Assembly: GCA_964522045.1 (NCBI GenBank)
Contig: CAZFSF010000135.1
Location: forward strand, 1 to 7,235
DNA: 7,235 nucleotides
Origin: Desulfacyla sp964522045
GTDB taxonomy: Bacteria > Desulfobacterota > DSM-4660 > Desulfatiglandales > Desulfatiglandaceae
Reading direction: 5' to 3'
The notes under the pieces are model-generated. The model was not told the origin of the DNA. It did no database searches and worked only from the letters and a program-made list of their open reading frames with translations. Positions 1 through 6,101 of the stretch are shown piece by piece; position 1 is the first letter of the stretch, and each line of letters opens with the position of its first letter. The translations under genes were made by a program, and so were the position numbers.

Positions 1-29
1 CCTGCCATAGTTGAATCTACCCTTTTCCC

Positions 30-58
30 TTGACTGATACGCCTCAATTCCCTATTTT
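30..58 (+). promoter_or_regulatory. Sigma70-type promoter candidate
   Basis: TTGACT at 30-35 matches the -35 consensus at five of six positions. Exactly 17 nt later, TATTTT at 53-58 matches the -10 consensus at four of six. A T-rich stretch precedes the -35 element. The 13 bases TTTTCCCTTGACT (23-35) recur exactly before the tRNA gene (7116-7128), which supports both being promoters. Transcription would begin near 65, about 470 nt before the first gene, so it may drive the operon through a long leader or serve something no longer present. No closer promoter of similar quality was found. Confidence 0.45.
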
Positions 59-115
59 GTGAGCCAACCTGGCATGAAACAACCCAATAAAATTTAGGTG
101 CTGGGTATTGACCCA

Positions 116-164
116 GTTGCGGGGTTCAGGTTACACGTTGCACGTTTCAGGTTGCAGGTTGATA
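116..164. repeat. Degenerate heptamer tandem repeat
   Basis: Seven consecutive 7-nt units fill 49 bp without gaps. Most have the form GTTGCAG or close variants (GTTACAC, GTTGCAC, GTTTCAG). The related complementary unit GCAACCC occurs in the spacer between the two permease genes. There is no spacer sequence between units, so it is not CRISPR-like. Function unknown. Confidence 0.75.
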
Positions 165-281
165 GTCCAAAGTCACTGGGCATTCGCTCAGCTGTCATTC
201 AGTTGTTTTTTCAATAGTCAATCCAGAGGGTTGTGGGTATGAGCCGTTACCTACTTTGACATCGGATCTTTGATTCGTATG

Positions 282-324
282 CTTAATCATAATCGTTTTG
301 AGTAAGATTACGATTATGATTAAG
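282..324. repeat. Perfect 15-bp inverted repeat, AT-rich
   Basis: CTTAATCATAATCGT at 282-296 is exactly complementary to ACGATTATGATTAAG at 310-324, with a 13-nt loop between. The right arm belongs to a hexamer run (ATTACG, ATTATG, ATTAAG, ATTATG) covering 307-330. The stem may therefore have come from two oppositely oriented copies of the same short repeat. It could form a hairpin in the leader RNA or a cruciform. No T-run follows, so it is not a standard intrinsic terminator. Confidence 0.7.
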
Positions 325-465
325 ATTATGAAATAGGGAAGTTGTTTCGTTCAGACACTAAATAGGGCTATGTATTTAACGGGGCACTTTCGCTCACTTC
401 AGCACCTAATTTATTCAAATCATGTTTGCGAAAAATTTGTCGTATATCTCTCGGTGATTACCATA

Positions 466-492
466 ACTTTAGGCATTTTAGGCACTTTAGGT
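466..492. repeat. Three tandem 9-mers, ACTTTAGGC type
   Basis: Units ACTTTAGGC, ATTTTAGGC and ACTTTAGGT lie end to end, and a fragment of the same family (GGCACTTC, 521-528) lies shortly before the first start codon. The same 9-mer family appears on the opposite strand before the first ATPase gene (4936-4953), so it is a dispersed short repeat and not a one-off. Confidence 0.65.
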
Positions 493-498
493 CACTTC

Positions 499-513
499 CC
501 CGCTGCAAGCGGG
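499..513 (+). promoter_or_regulatory. GC hairpin just upstream of the first start codon
   Basis: CCCGCT (499-504), loop GCA, AGCGGG (508-513) gives a six-pair GC-rich stem that ends 22 nt before the ATG at 536. It lacks a T-run immediately after it. It could affect translation initiation of the binding protein, or mark the end of the adjoining repeat. Its role is not established by the sequence. Confidence 0.35.
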
Positions 514-535
514 ATCAATAGGCACTTCTTTTGCC

Positions 536-2674
536 ATGACTATTAGACGCATTCTCATACTCATCCCCACGCTTGTCATACTCTTTCTGCTCCAGTCTTA
601 TCTATGGGTCCCAACCTATGAGGAACAGACAAAGGGGAACCCCGGCCGTCTCCACGAATATATTACGGCATCCATGGGGGATGCCACCTCCCTGAATCCC
701 ATTATCTCGTCCAATAGCACCAGCAGCCAGATAGAATCCCTTGTTTTTGACAGCCTCCTTGATCGTGACGAAGAACTCCGTTTCAGGGGGCGACTTGCCA
801 CCTCCTGGGAGATCTCTGAAGAGGCCTATTTCTATCTGAATCCCCATGCCGTGATACCGGGAGTCGGTGAGGCCGACGCCGAAGGGGTAGCCCGGATCCT
901 TCGTGAAGCCAAAAAGCGAGGGGCGGGTCTGGAGCCGGGATTGAAGGCCACCTTAGATCGTATCAAAAAGATTAGGATAATACCTCCTGAGAAGGTAGTG
1001 AAGAGGAGGCATTACAAGGCAACCAAAGAAGACAAAAATGAACAAGAGATAGAGGTCACAATTCAGACTCCTGCCCGGATCAAGTTAACCCTTGCTGAAG
1101 TGGATCAAGACCTGTTCATGAATCTTTCAAAGATCTTAGGCAATGATTATTTTGTATCCTTTGATGGCTCTCAGCACCTTAAAACTGACCCTTTGGTGGA
1201 TAAAAAGAGGTTAGCCGCCTACGCCAAAGAATTCCTGCCGGCCATAGAGCATAACCCTGTCATCATTTTTCATCTGAGGCCGAATGTCAGGTTTCATGAT
1301 GGCCATGTCTTTGATGCCGGTGATGTCCGGTTTACCTACGAGGCCATCATGGACCCCAAGAACCTCTCACCGCGCACCTCCGACTATGAACCGATAAAGA
1401 AAGTGGAGGTCATCGATCCCCTGACCGTGCGTATAGTCTATAAGAGGCTCTACTCCCCGGCCCTGGGCACATGGGGCATGGGAATACTCCCGGAGCACAT
1501 CCTCAACCGGGAGGCCCTCAAAAAAGAGGCCAGGCTCTTGGGCAAAGATCCTGACAAATTTTCCATGCGACAGAGCGGCTTTGACCGTCATCCCATGGGA
1601 TGCGGTCCTTTTGTCTTTCAGAAATGGAAATCAGATCAGTTCATTGACCTAACTCGGTTTGAGGATTACTGGGAAGGATCGCCCAATTACAAGCGATATG
1701 CCATGCGTATCATCCCGGATCTCCTGACCCAGGAGATGGAATTCTATGCCGGGACCTTGGACAGCTACCAGGTGCAGCCCCACCAGGTGGCACGTCTCAA
1801 AAAGGATCCCAGATTCCAAAGCTTCTCTGGCACATCCTTTGGATATACCTACATCGGATACAACATGCGGAGGGCACCCTTTAATGATGTGAGAGTGCGA
1901 AGGGCACTGGGCATGGCCATAGATGTGAATAAGATAATCGACTATGTCCTGTATAACCAGGGAGAGAGGATTACCGGTCCCTTCCCCAAACAGACCGACT
2001 ACTATGATCATAAAGTCCAACCTCTTCCCTATGATCCAAAAGGGGCGCTTGATCTCTTGAAAGAGGCTGGCTGGCACCGCAACAGGGACGGCTGGCTGGA
2101 AAAGGATGGAAAAAGACTGGAATTCACTTTGATTACCAACAGCGGAAATGACATTCGCAAGGCCATTCTGGCCATTGCCCAGGACGGCTGGAAACAGATC
2201 GGTGTCGATGTCCGTACCGATATATTAGAGTGGTCGGTATTTATCCAGGAGAGGGTGAATAAGCTGGATTTTGATGCCCTCATCTTGGGCTGGGTCATGG
2301 GTATTGATCCTGATCTCTATCAGATATGGCACTCCAGCCAGACCCATTCCTATCAACTCAATTTCGTGGGTTTCAAGAACAAAGAGGCTGATGATCTTAT
2401 CATCAAGATCCGGCAGGAGTATGATTATGAAAAGCAGGTGGAATACTGCCACAGACTCCATAAAATAATTGCCGATGAACAGCCCTATACCTTTCTCTAT
2501 GTGGGCAAATGGACAGCTGTTTTAGATAAGCGAATCGTCATAAAGGATTTTGATGAGGACGGGGTCATGCTATATAAAAAGATCAAGCCCACAAAGACCG
2601 GAGATTATACCTTTCACTTCAACAGATGGTTAAAAATCCCCGAGATGCCTGATTTTGCATCAGAAGGGTGGTAA
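536..2674 (+). CDS. Peptide-type ABC importer solute-binding protein (SBP family 5), enlarged
   Basis: This is the extracytoplasmic binding protein that would deliver peptide-like ligands to the permeases encoded next to it. At 712 residues it is well above the usual 500-550 of DppA/OppA. Residues 5-25 form one hydrophobic segment, but no lipobox cysteine follows, so it is probably a signal anchor or an ordinary signal peptide. Family-typical stretches are LNPIISSNSTSSQIESLVFDSL (53-74), a LATSWEIS-like motif (87-94), FHLRPNVRFHDG (245-256) followed by DVRFTYEAI (263-271), GCGPFVFQKW (355-364) and NDVRVRRALGMAID (450-463). About 140 residues (roughly 99-241, charged, Lys/Arg/Glu-rich) separate two motifs that are normally adjacent. 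The ATG at 536 is the only reasonable start: an in-frame stop lies at 488-490 and no clear Shine-Dalgarno precedes it. Ligand unknown; peptides are the default, but nickel, glutathione or sugar binders share the fold. Confidence 0.9.
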   Translation: MTIRRILILIPTLVILFLLQSYLWVPTYEEQTKGNPGRLHEYITASMGDATSLNPIISSNSTSSQIESLVFDSLLDRDEELRFRGRLATSWEISEEAYFYLNPHAVIPGVGEADAEGVARILREAKKRGAGLEPGLKATLDRIKKIRIIPPEKVVKRRHYKATKEDKNEQEIEVTIQTPARIKLTLAEVDQDLFMNLSKILGNDYFVSFDGSQHLKTDPLVDKKRLAAYAKEFLPAIEHNPVIIFHLRPNVRFHDGHVFDAGDVRFTYEAIMDPKNLSPRTSDYEPIKKVEVIDPLTVRIVYKRLYSPALGTWGMGILPEHILNREALKKEARLLGKDPDKFSMRQSGFDRHPMGCGPFVFQKWKSDQFIDLTRFEDYWEGSPNYKRYAMRIIPDLLTQEMEFYAGTLDSYQVQPHQVARLKKDPRFQSFSGTSFGYTYIGYNMRRAPFNDVRVRRALGMAIDVNKIIDYVLYNQGERITGPFPKQTDYYDHKVQPLPYDPKGALDLLKEAGWHRNRDGWLEKDGKRLEFTLITNSGNDIRKAILAIAQDGWKQIGVDVRTDILEWSVFIQERVNKLDFDALILGWVMGIDPDLYQIWHSSQTHSYQLNFVGFKNKEADDLIIKIRQEYDYEKQVEYCHRLHKIIADEQPYTFLYVGKWTAVLDKRIVIKDFDEDGVMLYKKIKPTKTGDYTFHFNRWLKIPEMPDFASEGW

Positions 2675-2678
2675 GAGG
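2674..2678 (+). promoter_or_regulatory. Shine-Dalgarno that decides the first permease start
   Basis: AGAGG overlaps the stop codon of the binding-protein gene and sits 6 nt before the ATG at 2685. An earlier in-frame ATG at 2655 has no such motif and would add ten polar residues in front of a normal permease N-terminus. The later start is therefore preferred. Confidence 0.7.
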
Positions 2679-2684
2679 TTTCCC

Positions 2685-3644
2685 ATGTTTTCATTTATCG
2701 GACGAAGCATCGTACAGAAGATTATTACCCTATTTTTTGTATCTGTGGTCTCCTTTCTGATTATCCATCTCGCGCCTGGCGAACCGAGTCAGGTGGATCC
2801 GATGAACCCCAAGTTTACGCCTGAGATGGTGGAGCGATTCAAAAAGGAATTCCATTTAGATGAGCCCCTTTATGACCAATACCTCTATTTCTACAGAGAT
2901 CTGTTCACCGGAAAGATTGTTTCATGGAAAGATAACCAGTCTGTACTGACAAAAATATGGGAACGATTCCTGAACAGCCTCCCCCTGTTTATTGTGGGGA
3001 CTATCCTTACCTGGACCCTTTCTTTTCCGGTTGGGATCCGCTCGGCTATTTTCAGAGGTGGAATATATGATCGGAGCGCCACCTTTGTTTCCTATCTCCT
3101 TATATCGATCCCCGGCTTCTTTTTTGCCTACATCCTGATTATTCTTGTGGTCACGACTCTCCATGTGCCGGTAATAGGGATGGAAACCTTCGGACTCGGG
3201 GCTTCCTCCTGGGGGAATATGCTAATGGACCGGATCTGGCACCTCCTGATCCCATCTGTATTGGGCGCCACCGGCGGTATAGCGATCCTGTCCAGATACG
3301 TTCGGAGCCAGATGCTCGAGGTGGAAGGCCAGGATTATGTGAGGACCGCCAAAGCCAAAGGGCTACCGCCGGAACAGGTCCATTACAAACACGCACTTCG
3401 AAATGCCCTGTTGCCTTTTGTGACCATGTTTGGATTGATCCTGCCGGGCCTGATCGGGGGATCGGTGATAATCGAATCGATCTTTTCCTGGCCCGGTATG
3501 GGGAGAATGGCCTATGAGGCTATCCTCGCAAGGGATTATCCGGTCATACTGACCGTCAATTTCATTGCGGCAGTGCTTGTCTTGGTCGGCACCTTTATCT
3601 CAGATCTCCTCTATCTCGTTGTAGACCCGAGAATACGATTGTGA
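2685..3644 (+). CDS. dppB: Peptide-type ABC importer permease, DppB/OppB class
   Basis: One of two inner-membrane subunits forming the translocation channel. From the ATG at 2685 it has 319 residues, normal for the class. Hydrophobic segments lie near 10-30, 98-122, 133-158, 185-204, 241-265 and 288-312, giving the expected six helices. The long loop after TM1 carries the characteristic LAPGEPSQVDP (29-39) and LDEPLYDQYLYF (58-69) motifs. The cytoplasmic EAA loop that docks onto an ATPase is at about 217-244 (DYVRTAKAKGLPPEQV then HALRNALLP). The C-terminus DLLYLVVDPRIRL is typical. Only 10 bp separate it from the binding-protein gene, implying cotranscription and probable translational coupling. 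The dpp name reflects family similarity; the substrate is not known and opp would be equally defensible. Confidence 0.92.
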   Translation: MFSFIGRSIVQKIITLFFVSVVSFLIIHLAPGEPSQVDPMNPKFTPEMVERFKKEFHLDEPLYDQYLYFYRDLFTGKIVSWKDNQSVLTKIWERFLNSLPLFIVGTILTWTLSFPVGIRSAIFRGGIYDRSATFVSYLLISIPGFFFAYILIILVVTTLHVPVIGMETFGLGASSWGNMLMDRIWHLLIPSVLGATGGIAILSRYVRSQMLEVEGQDYVRTAKAKGLPPEQVHYKHALRNALLPFVTMFGLILPGLIGGSVIIESIFSWPGMGRMAYEAILARDYPVILTVNFIAAVLVLVGTFISDLLYLVVDPRIRL

Positions 3645-3645
3645 C

Positions 3646-3781
3646 ATTGAATATTGAATATTGAAGATTGAATATTTACGAATAACACGCAACCCGCAAC
3701 CCGTAACGCGCAACCAATGCCCAATATCCAGTAACCAGTATCAAGTATCCAGTGATCCAGCATCCAGTGACCAGTGACCAA
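3646..3781. repeat. Long degenerate heptamer tract spanning the permease junction
   Basis: Starting 2 nt after the first permease's stop codon, the spacer can be parsed without gaps into about 19 units, mostly 7 nt and three of 8 nt. The unit type drifts: ATTGAAT copies, then GCAACCC/GTAACGC copies, then TATCCAG/TGACCAG copies. The last four units lie inside the frame of the next permease. The opening ATTGAATATTGAATATT is identical to the start of the tract after the first ATPase gene. Function and mechanism of expansion are unknown. Confidence 0.8.
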
Positions 3782-4921
3782 CAGATATTAGAATCCCCCT
3801 TAGCCCCGAAGCAGACACGTTTAGAGGAGCTGTGGCAACTGTTCAAACAAAACAGGCTTGCTATCCTGGGTCTAATCATTTTTGTATTTTTTCTTATTAG
3901 CGCTGTCATCGGAGTTATTCTGACCTCTGGCCAGGAACCTGTTTTTGACCCGGCCATGATCCGGCTACAGGAAAAACTTCTTCCCCCCCTCACAAGGCCC
4001 AACATTGAGACATTGCAACCGGCGGAAATTCCCACATTAGGTATCTATCTCTTCGGAACCGATGATTTGGGGCGGGATGTTTTTGCAAGGATGCTCCAGG
4101 GGGCCTGGGTGTCCTTGACAGTGGGGTTTGTGGCAGTGGGGATATCAGTTTTGGTGGGCATATTCATGGGGGGTATTGCCGGATATTTTGGTCAGGGTCA
4201 TCTCCGCTATGACCAGATTATCGTTTCGTGCGTTCTCATAACAGGGGGAATTTTCCTTGCGCTAAGTGAGACGTATACTGGGATTGGGGTCCTTATTGTC
4301 GGGCACGCCTATATTTTTTTCTCCATCTTTTCAAAAAGAATTTTAGCAAAGCGCACCCTGCCAAAGTGGTTCAACCTGATGCACAAGGGCGCTATCTCTA
4401 TCGATACCATTATTATGCGAACGGTTGACATAATGCTCTGTTTCCCGACTTTTTTTCTCATACTCACTGTGGTAGCCCTTCTCCCGGCAAGCATGTACAA
4501 CATCATGATCGTCATCGGCCTGACGAGCTGGATGGGGACCACGCGCTTTGTCCGTGCCGAATTTCTTTCCCTACGGGAGCAGGACTTTGTGACCGCGGCA
4601 AAGGCCCTTGGTGTTGGCAACTTTCGCATAATTTTTCGTCATATGATGCCCAATGCCATTGCTCCGGTCTTAGTATCGGCCACCATCGGCATAGCCATGG
4701 CCATATTGACCGAGGCAGGCCTCAGTTTCTTGGGATTTGGTGTGCCGCCCCCCCACGCCACCTGGGGGAATATCCTTTCAGATGGAAAACGTTTTATCTT
4801 TGATGCGCCATGGCTTACGTTCATACCGGGGATTGCCATATTGATTGTAGTCCTATGCTTTAATCTATTCGGTGAGGGCCTGAGGGATGCCATGAACCCA
4901 AAGCTGAGGGAAAAGGGGTAG
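3752..4921 (+). CDS. dppC: Peptide-type ABC importer permease, DppC/OppC class, with extra helices
   Basis: Second channel subunit. From GTG at 3752 it has 389 residues, against about 290-345 for typical relatives. LEELWQLFKQNRLAILG (24-40) and TM1 (36-57) are normal. A periplasmic loop leads to FGTDDLGRDVFARMLQGAW (101-119) and TM2 (119-146). After GYFGQGH (144-150) come about 65 unusual residues with two hydrophobic stretches (156-172, 178-194) and a basic segment (195-212). The family pattern resumes at DTIIMRTVDIMLCFPTFFLI (218-237). The EAA loop (278-300), EAGLSFLGFGVPPP (321-334) and the C-terminus NLFGEGLRDAMNPKLR are intact. The start is uncertain. The frame opens at 3707, and the only GTG/ATG candidates before TM1 are 3752 and 3767, both within heptamer repeats and without a Shine-Dalgarno. 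The first 10 or so residues are therefore repeat-derived or untranslated. The insertion keeps the frame and an even number of helices, so it looks functional. Confidence 0.9.
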   Translation: MIQHPVTSDQQILESPLAPKQTRLEELWQLFKQNRLAILGLIIFVFFLISAVIGVILTSGQEPVFDPAMIRLQEKLLPPLTRPNIETLQPAEIPTLGIYLFGTDDLGRDVFARMLQGAWVSLTVGFVAVGISVLVGIFMGGIAGYFGQGHLRYDQIIVSCVLITGGIFLALSETYTGIGVLIVGHAYIFFSIFSKRILAKRTLPKWFNLMHKGAISIDTIIMRTVDIMLCFPTFFLILTVVALLPASMYNIMIVIGLTSWMGTTRFVRAEFLSLREQDFVTAAKALGVGNFRIIFRHMMPNAIAPVLVSATIGIAMAILTEAGLSFLGFGVPPPHATWGNILSDGKRFIFDAPWLTFIPGIAILIVVLCFNLFGEGLRDAMNPKLREKG

Positions 4922-4935
4922 GGAAGGGGAGAAGT

Positions 4936-4953
4936 GCCTAAAGTGTCTAAAAT
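4936..4953. repeat. Two 9-mers of the GCCTAAAGT type
   Basis: GCCTAAAGT and GTCTAAAAT lie in tandem. Read on the other strand they are ATTTTAGAC and ACTTTAGGC, the family seen at 466-492. They occupy the 47-bp spacer between the second permease and the first ATPase. That spacer otherwise offers only a weak GAG (4955-4957) as a ribosome binding site for the ATG at 4969. Confidence 0.6.
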
Positions 4954-4968
4954 TGAGATATATGCCAT

Positions 4969-5934
4969 ATGAAAAACCTGCTTTCAGTTCAGGATCTGAA
5001 GGTCTATTTTCGGGCAAAGGATCAGGTAGCCCGTGCCGTGGACGGGGTCAGCTTTGATATCCGGCCGGGAGAAACGGTCTGTCTCGTAGGAGAATCCGGC
5101 TGTGGGAAGACGGTTTCAGCCCTAACTATCCTCCGCCTTATCCCAAGTCCGCCCGGTGAAATTATGGGTGGCAGGGTGTTTTTCAATGGTGTTGATCTCT
5201 TAGATCTGGATGAGACCGATATGCAGAAGATCCGCGGAAACCATATAGCCATGGTTTTCCAGGAACCGCTCACATCATTGAACCCTGTTTTTACCATCGG
5301 CGATCAGATCGGGGAGGCCATAACAATCCACGAACAGGTCGAGCCCGAGGAACTGCGCGAGAGATGTGTGCAACTCTTAAGAGATATCGGGATTCCATCG
5401 CCTGAACAACGTTTGAAAGATTACCCACACCAGTTGAGCGGGGGGCAACGTCAGAGGGTAATGATTGCCATGGCCTTAGCCTGTAACCCCGACTTGATTA
5501 TTGCTGATGAGCCGACCACAGCCCTTGACGTGACGGTTCAGGCCCAGATCCTGAATCTGATGAAGTCGATTCAGCAAAAAGCATCCATGTCGATCCTCTA
5601 TATCACCCACGACCTGGGCGTAGTGGCCAATATTGCCGATCGCGTGAATGTCATGTATGCAGGGGTTATTGTGGAAATGGGCGACACTTACCAAATTTTC
5701 CAGAACCCTCGTCACCCCTATACACAGGGCCTGTTGGCCTCCCTGCCAGGACGGTCCAGGCGTGGCAGGAGGCTTCACAGCATCCCCGGTGCAGTGCCCA
5801 ACCCCGCTTTTAAACCGCCCGGCTGTCCCTTTCATCCCCGGTGCTCTTTTGCCATTGAAACCTGCAAGACCAGGTTCCCTGAGATGTGTAAGCATGGGGA
5901 AGGGCACCTTAGCCGCTGTCCGGTTTTGGATTGA
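4969..5934 (+). CDS. dppD: Peptide-type ABC importer ATPase, DppD/OppD class
   Basis: Cytoplasmic ATP-hydrolysing subunit, 321 residues, normal length. In order: Walker A GESGCGKT (41-48), Q-loop glutamine 98 in VFQEP, signature LSGGQ (156-160), Walker B LIIADE (176-181) with catalytic Glu181, D-loop ALD (185-187) and switch His214. The C-terminal extension specific to this class begins around HPYTQGLLASLP (249-260) and holds Cys286, Cys292, Cys299, Cys307 and Cys317. In studied DppD proteins a comparable cysteine group binds a [4Fe-4S] cluster, so one is likely here. It is predicted to pair with the ATPase encoded next to form a heterodimer beneath the two permeases. The stop codon (5932-5934) lies inside the first unit of the repeat tract that follows. 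Confidence 0.94.
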   Translation: MKNLLSVQDLKVYFRAKDQVARAVDGVSFDIRPGETVCLVGESGCGKTVSALTILRLIPSPPGEIMGGRVFFNGVDLLDLDETDMQKIRGNHIAMVFQEPLTSLNPVFTIGDQIGEAITIHEQVEPEELRERCVQLLRDIGIPSPEQRLKDYPHQLSGGQRQRVMIAMALACNPDLIIADEPTTALDVTVQAQILNLMKSIQQKASMSILYITHDLGVVANIADRVNVMYAGVIVEMGDTYQIFQNPRHPYTQGLLASLPGRSRRGRRLHSIPGAVPNPAFKPPGCPFHPRCSFAIETCKTRFPEMCKHGEGHLSRCPVLD

Positions 5935-6029
5935 ATATTGAATATTTAGGGATTTTGGGAATTCAGGAATTTAGGGATTGAAGATGGAAGACTTAGGGAT
6001 TAGAGCATTGAGGAATTTAGGGATTGAAT
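5930..6029. repeat. Degenerate 7-9 nt repeat tract between the ATPase genes
   Basis: About 13 units of 7-9 nt follow one another, alternating ATTGAAT/ATTGAAG types with AATTTAGGG/ATTTAGGG types. The first unit overlaps the upstream stop codon. The first 17 bases (ATTGAATATTGAATATT) equal those of the tract following the first permease. The remaining spacer (6030-6101) is non-repetitive and shows no promoter or terminator that I trust. Confidence 0.75.
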
Positions 6030-6101
6030 TCTGTGGCAGCTATTTGGCCCCAGGGTTGGAGAAACATTCCTTTGAAAGTGGAACGGTAGGTCGTATTTGA
6101 A

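Larger units (their letters stand above)
96..407. mobile_element. Possible small non-coding inserted element (weak)
   Basis: AGGTGCTG at 96-103 is inverted as CAGCACCT at 400-407. Both copies are flanked on the outside by the direct pentamer AATTT (91-95 and 408-412), as expected for short terminal inverted repeats with a target duplication. The 312-bp interior encodes nothing and contains a heptamer tract and a long inverted repeat. The termini are only 8 bp, or 10 bp if the flanking TT/AA is counted as part of the inverted repeat. The sequence also resembles the local AGGCACTT-type repeats, so chance or repeat homology is a real alternative. Confidence 0.2.
1..535. other. Non-coding upstream region of the importer operon
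   Basis: No convincing coding region is present on either strand here. The region holds a promoter-like pair near its left end, a tract of degenerate heptamers, an AT-rich perfect inverted repeat, a stem-loop at 101-116 (CTGGGT, loop ATTG, ACCCAG), a 9-mer repeat and a short GC hairpin just before the first gene. If transcription starts at the left-end promoter, the operon has a leader of about 470 nt that contains all of these elements. I recognise no known riboswitch. The short arms and repetitive make-up look more like accumulated repeats than a folded aptamer, but that is an impression without a folding calculation. Confidence 0.6.

Noticed and set aside
1649..2077. 142-codon open frame on the - strand within the binding-protein gene
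   Set aside because: It lies wholly inside a well-supported gene, resembles no known family and has no ribosome binding site that I can see.
2655..2684. Earlier in-frame ATG for the first permease, overlapping the binding-protein gene
   Set aside because: It lacks a Shine-Dalgarno and adds polar residues atypical of the family, whereas the ATG at 2685 has AGAGG 6 nt upstream.
3646..3781. CRISPR array
   Set aside because: Units of about 7 nt adjoin each other with no unique spacers, and no cas-like gene is present.
4199..4405. Frameshift or assembly artefact in the second permease
   Set aside because: The frame stays open and family motifs resume in the same frame after the extra segment, which itself has the composition of membrane helices.
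5476..5907. 143-codon open frame on the - strand within the first ATPase gene
   Set aside because: The opposite strand encodes the signature, Walker B and cysteine cluster of the ATPase; the antisense product is not recognisable.
5648..5941. 97-codon + strand frame overlapping the end of the first ATPase gene
   Set aside because: It is a shifted reading of the ATPase C-terminus. The true frame continues intact to its stop, so there is no frameshift to explain.
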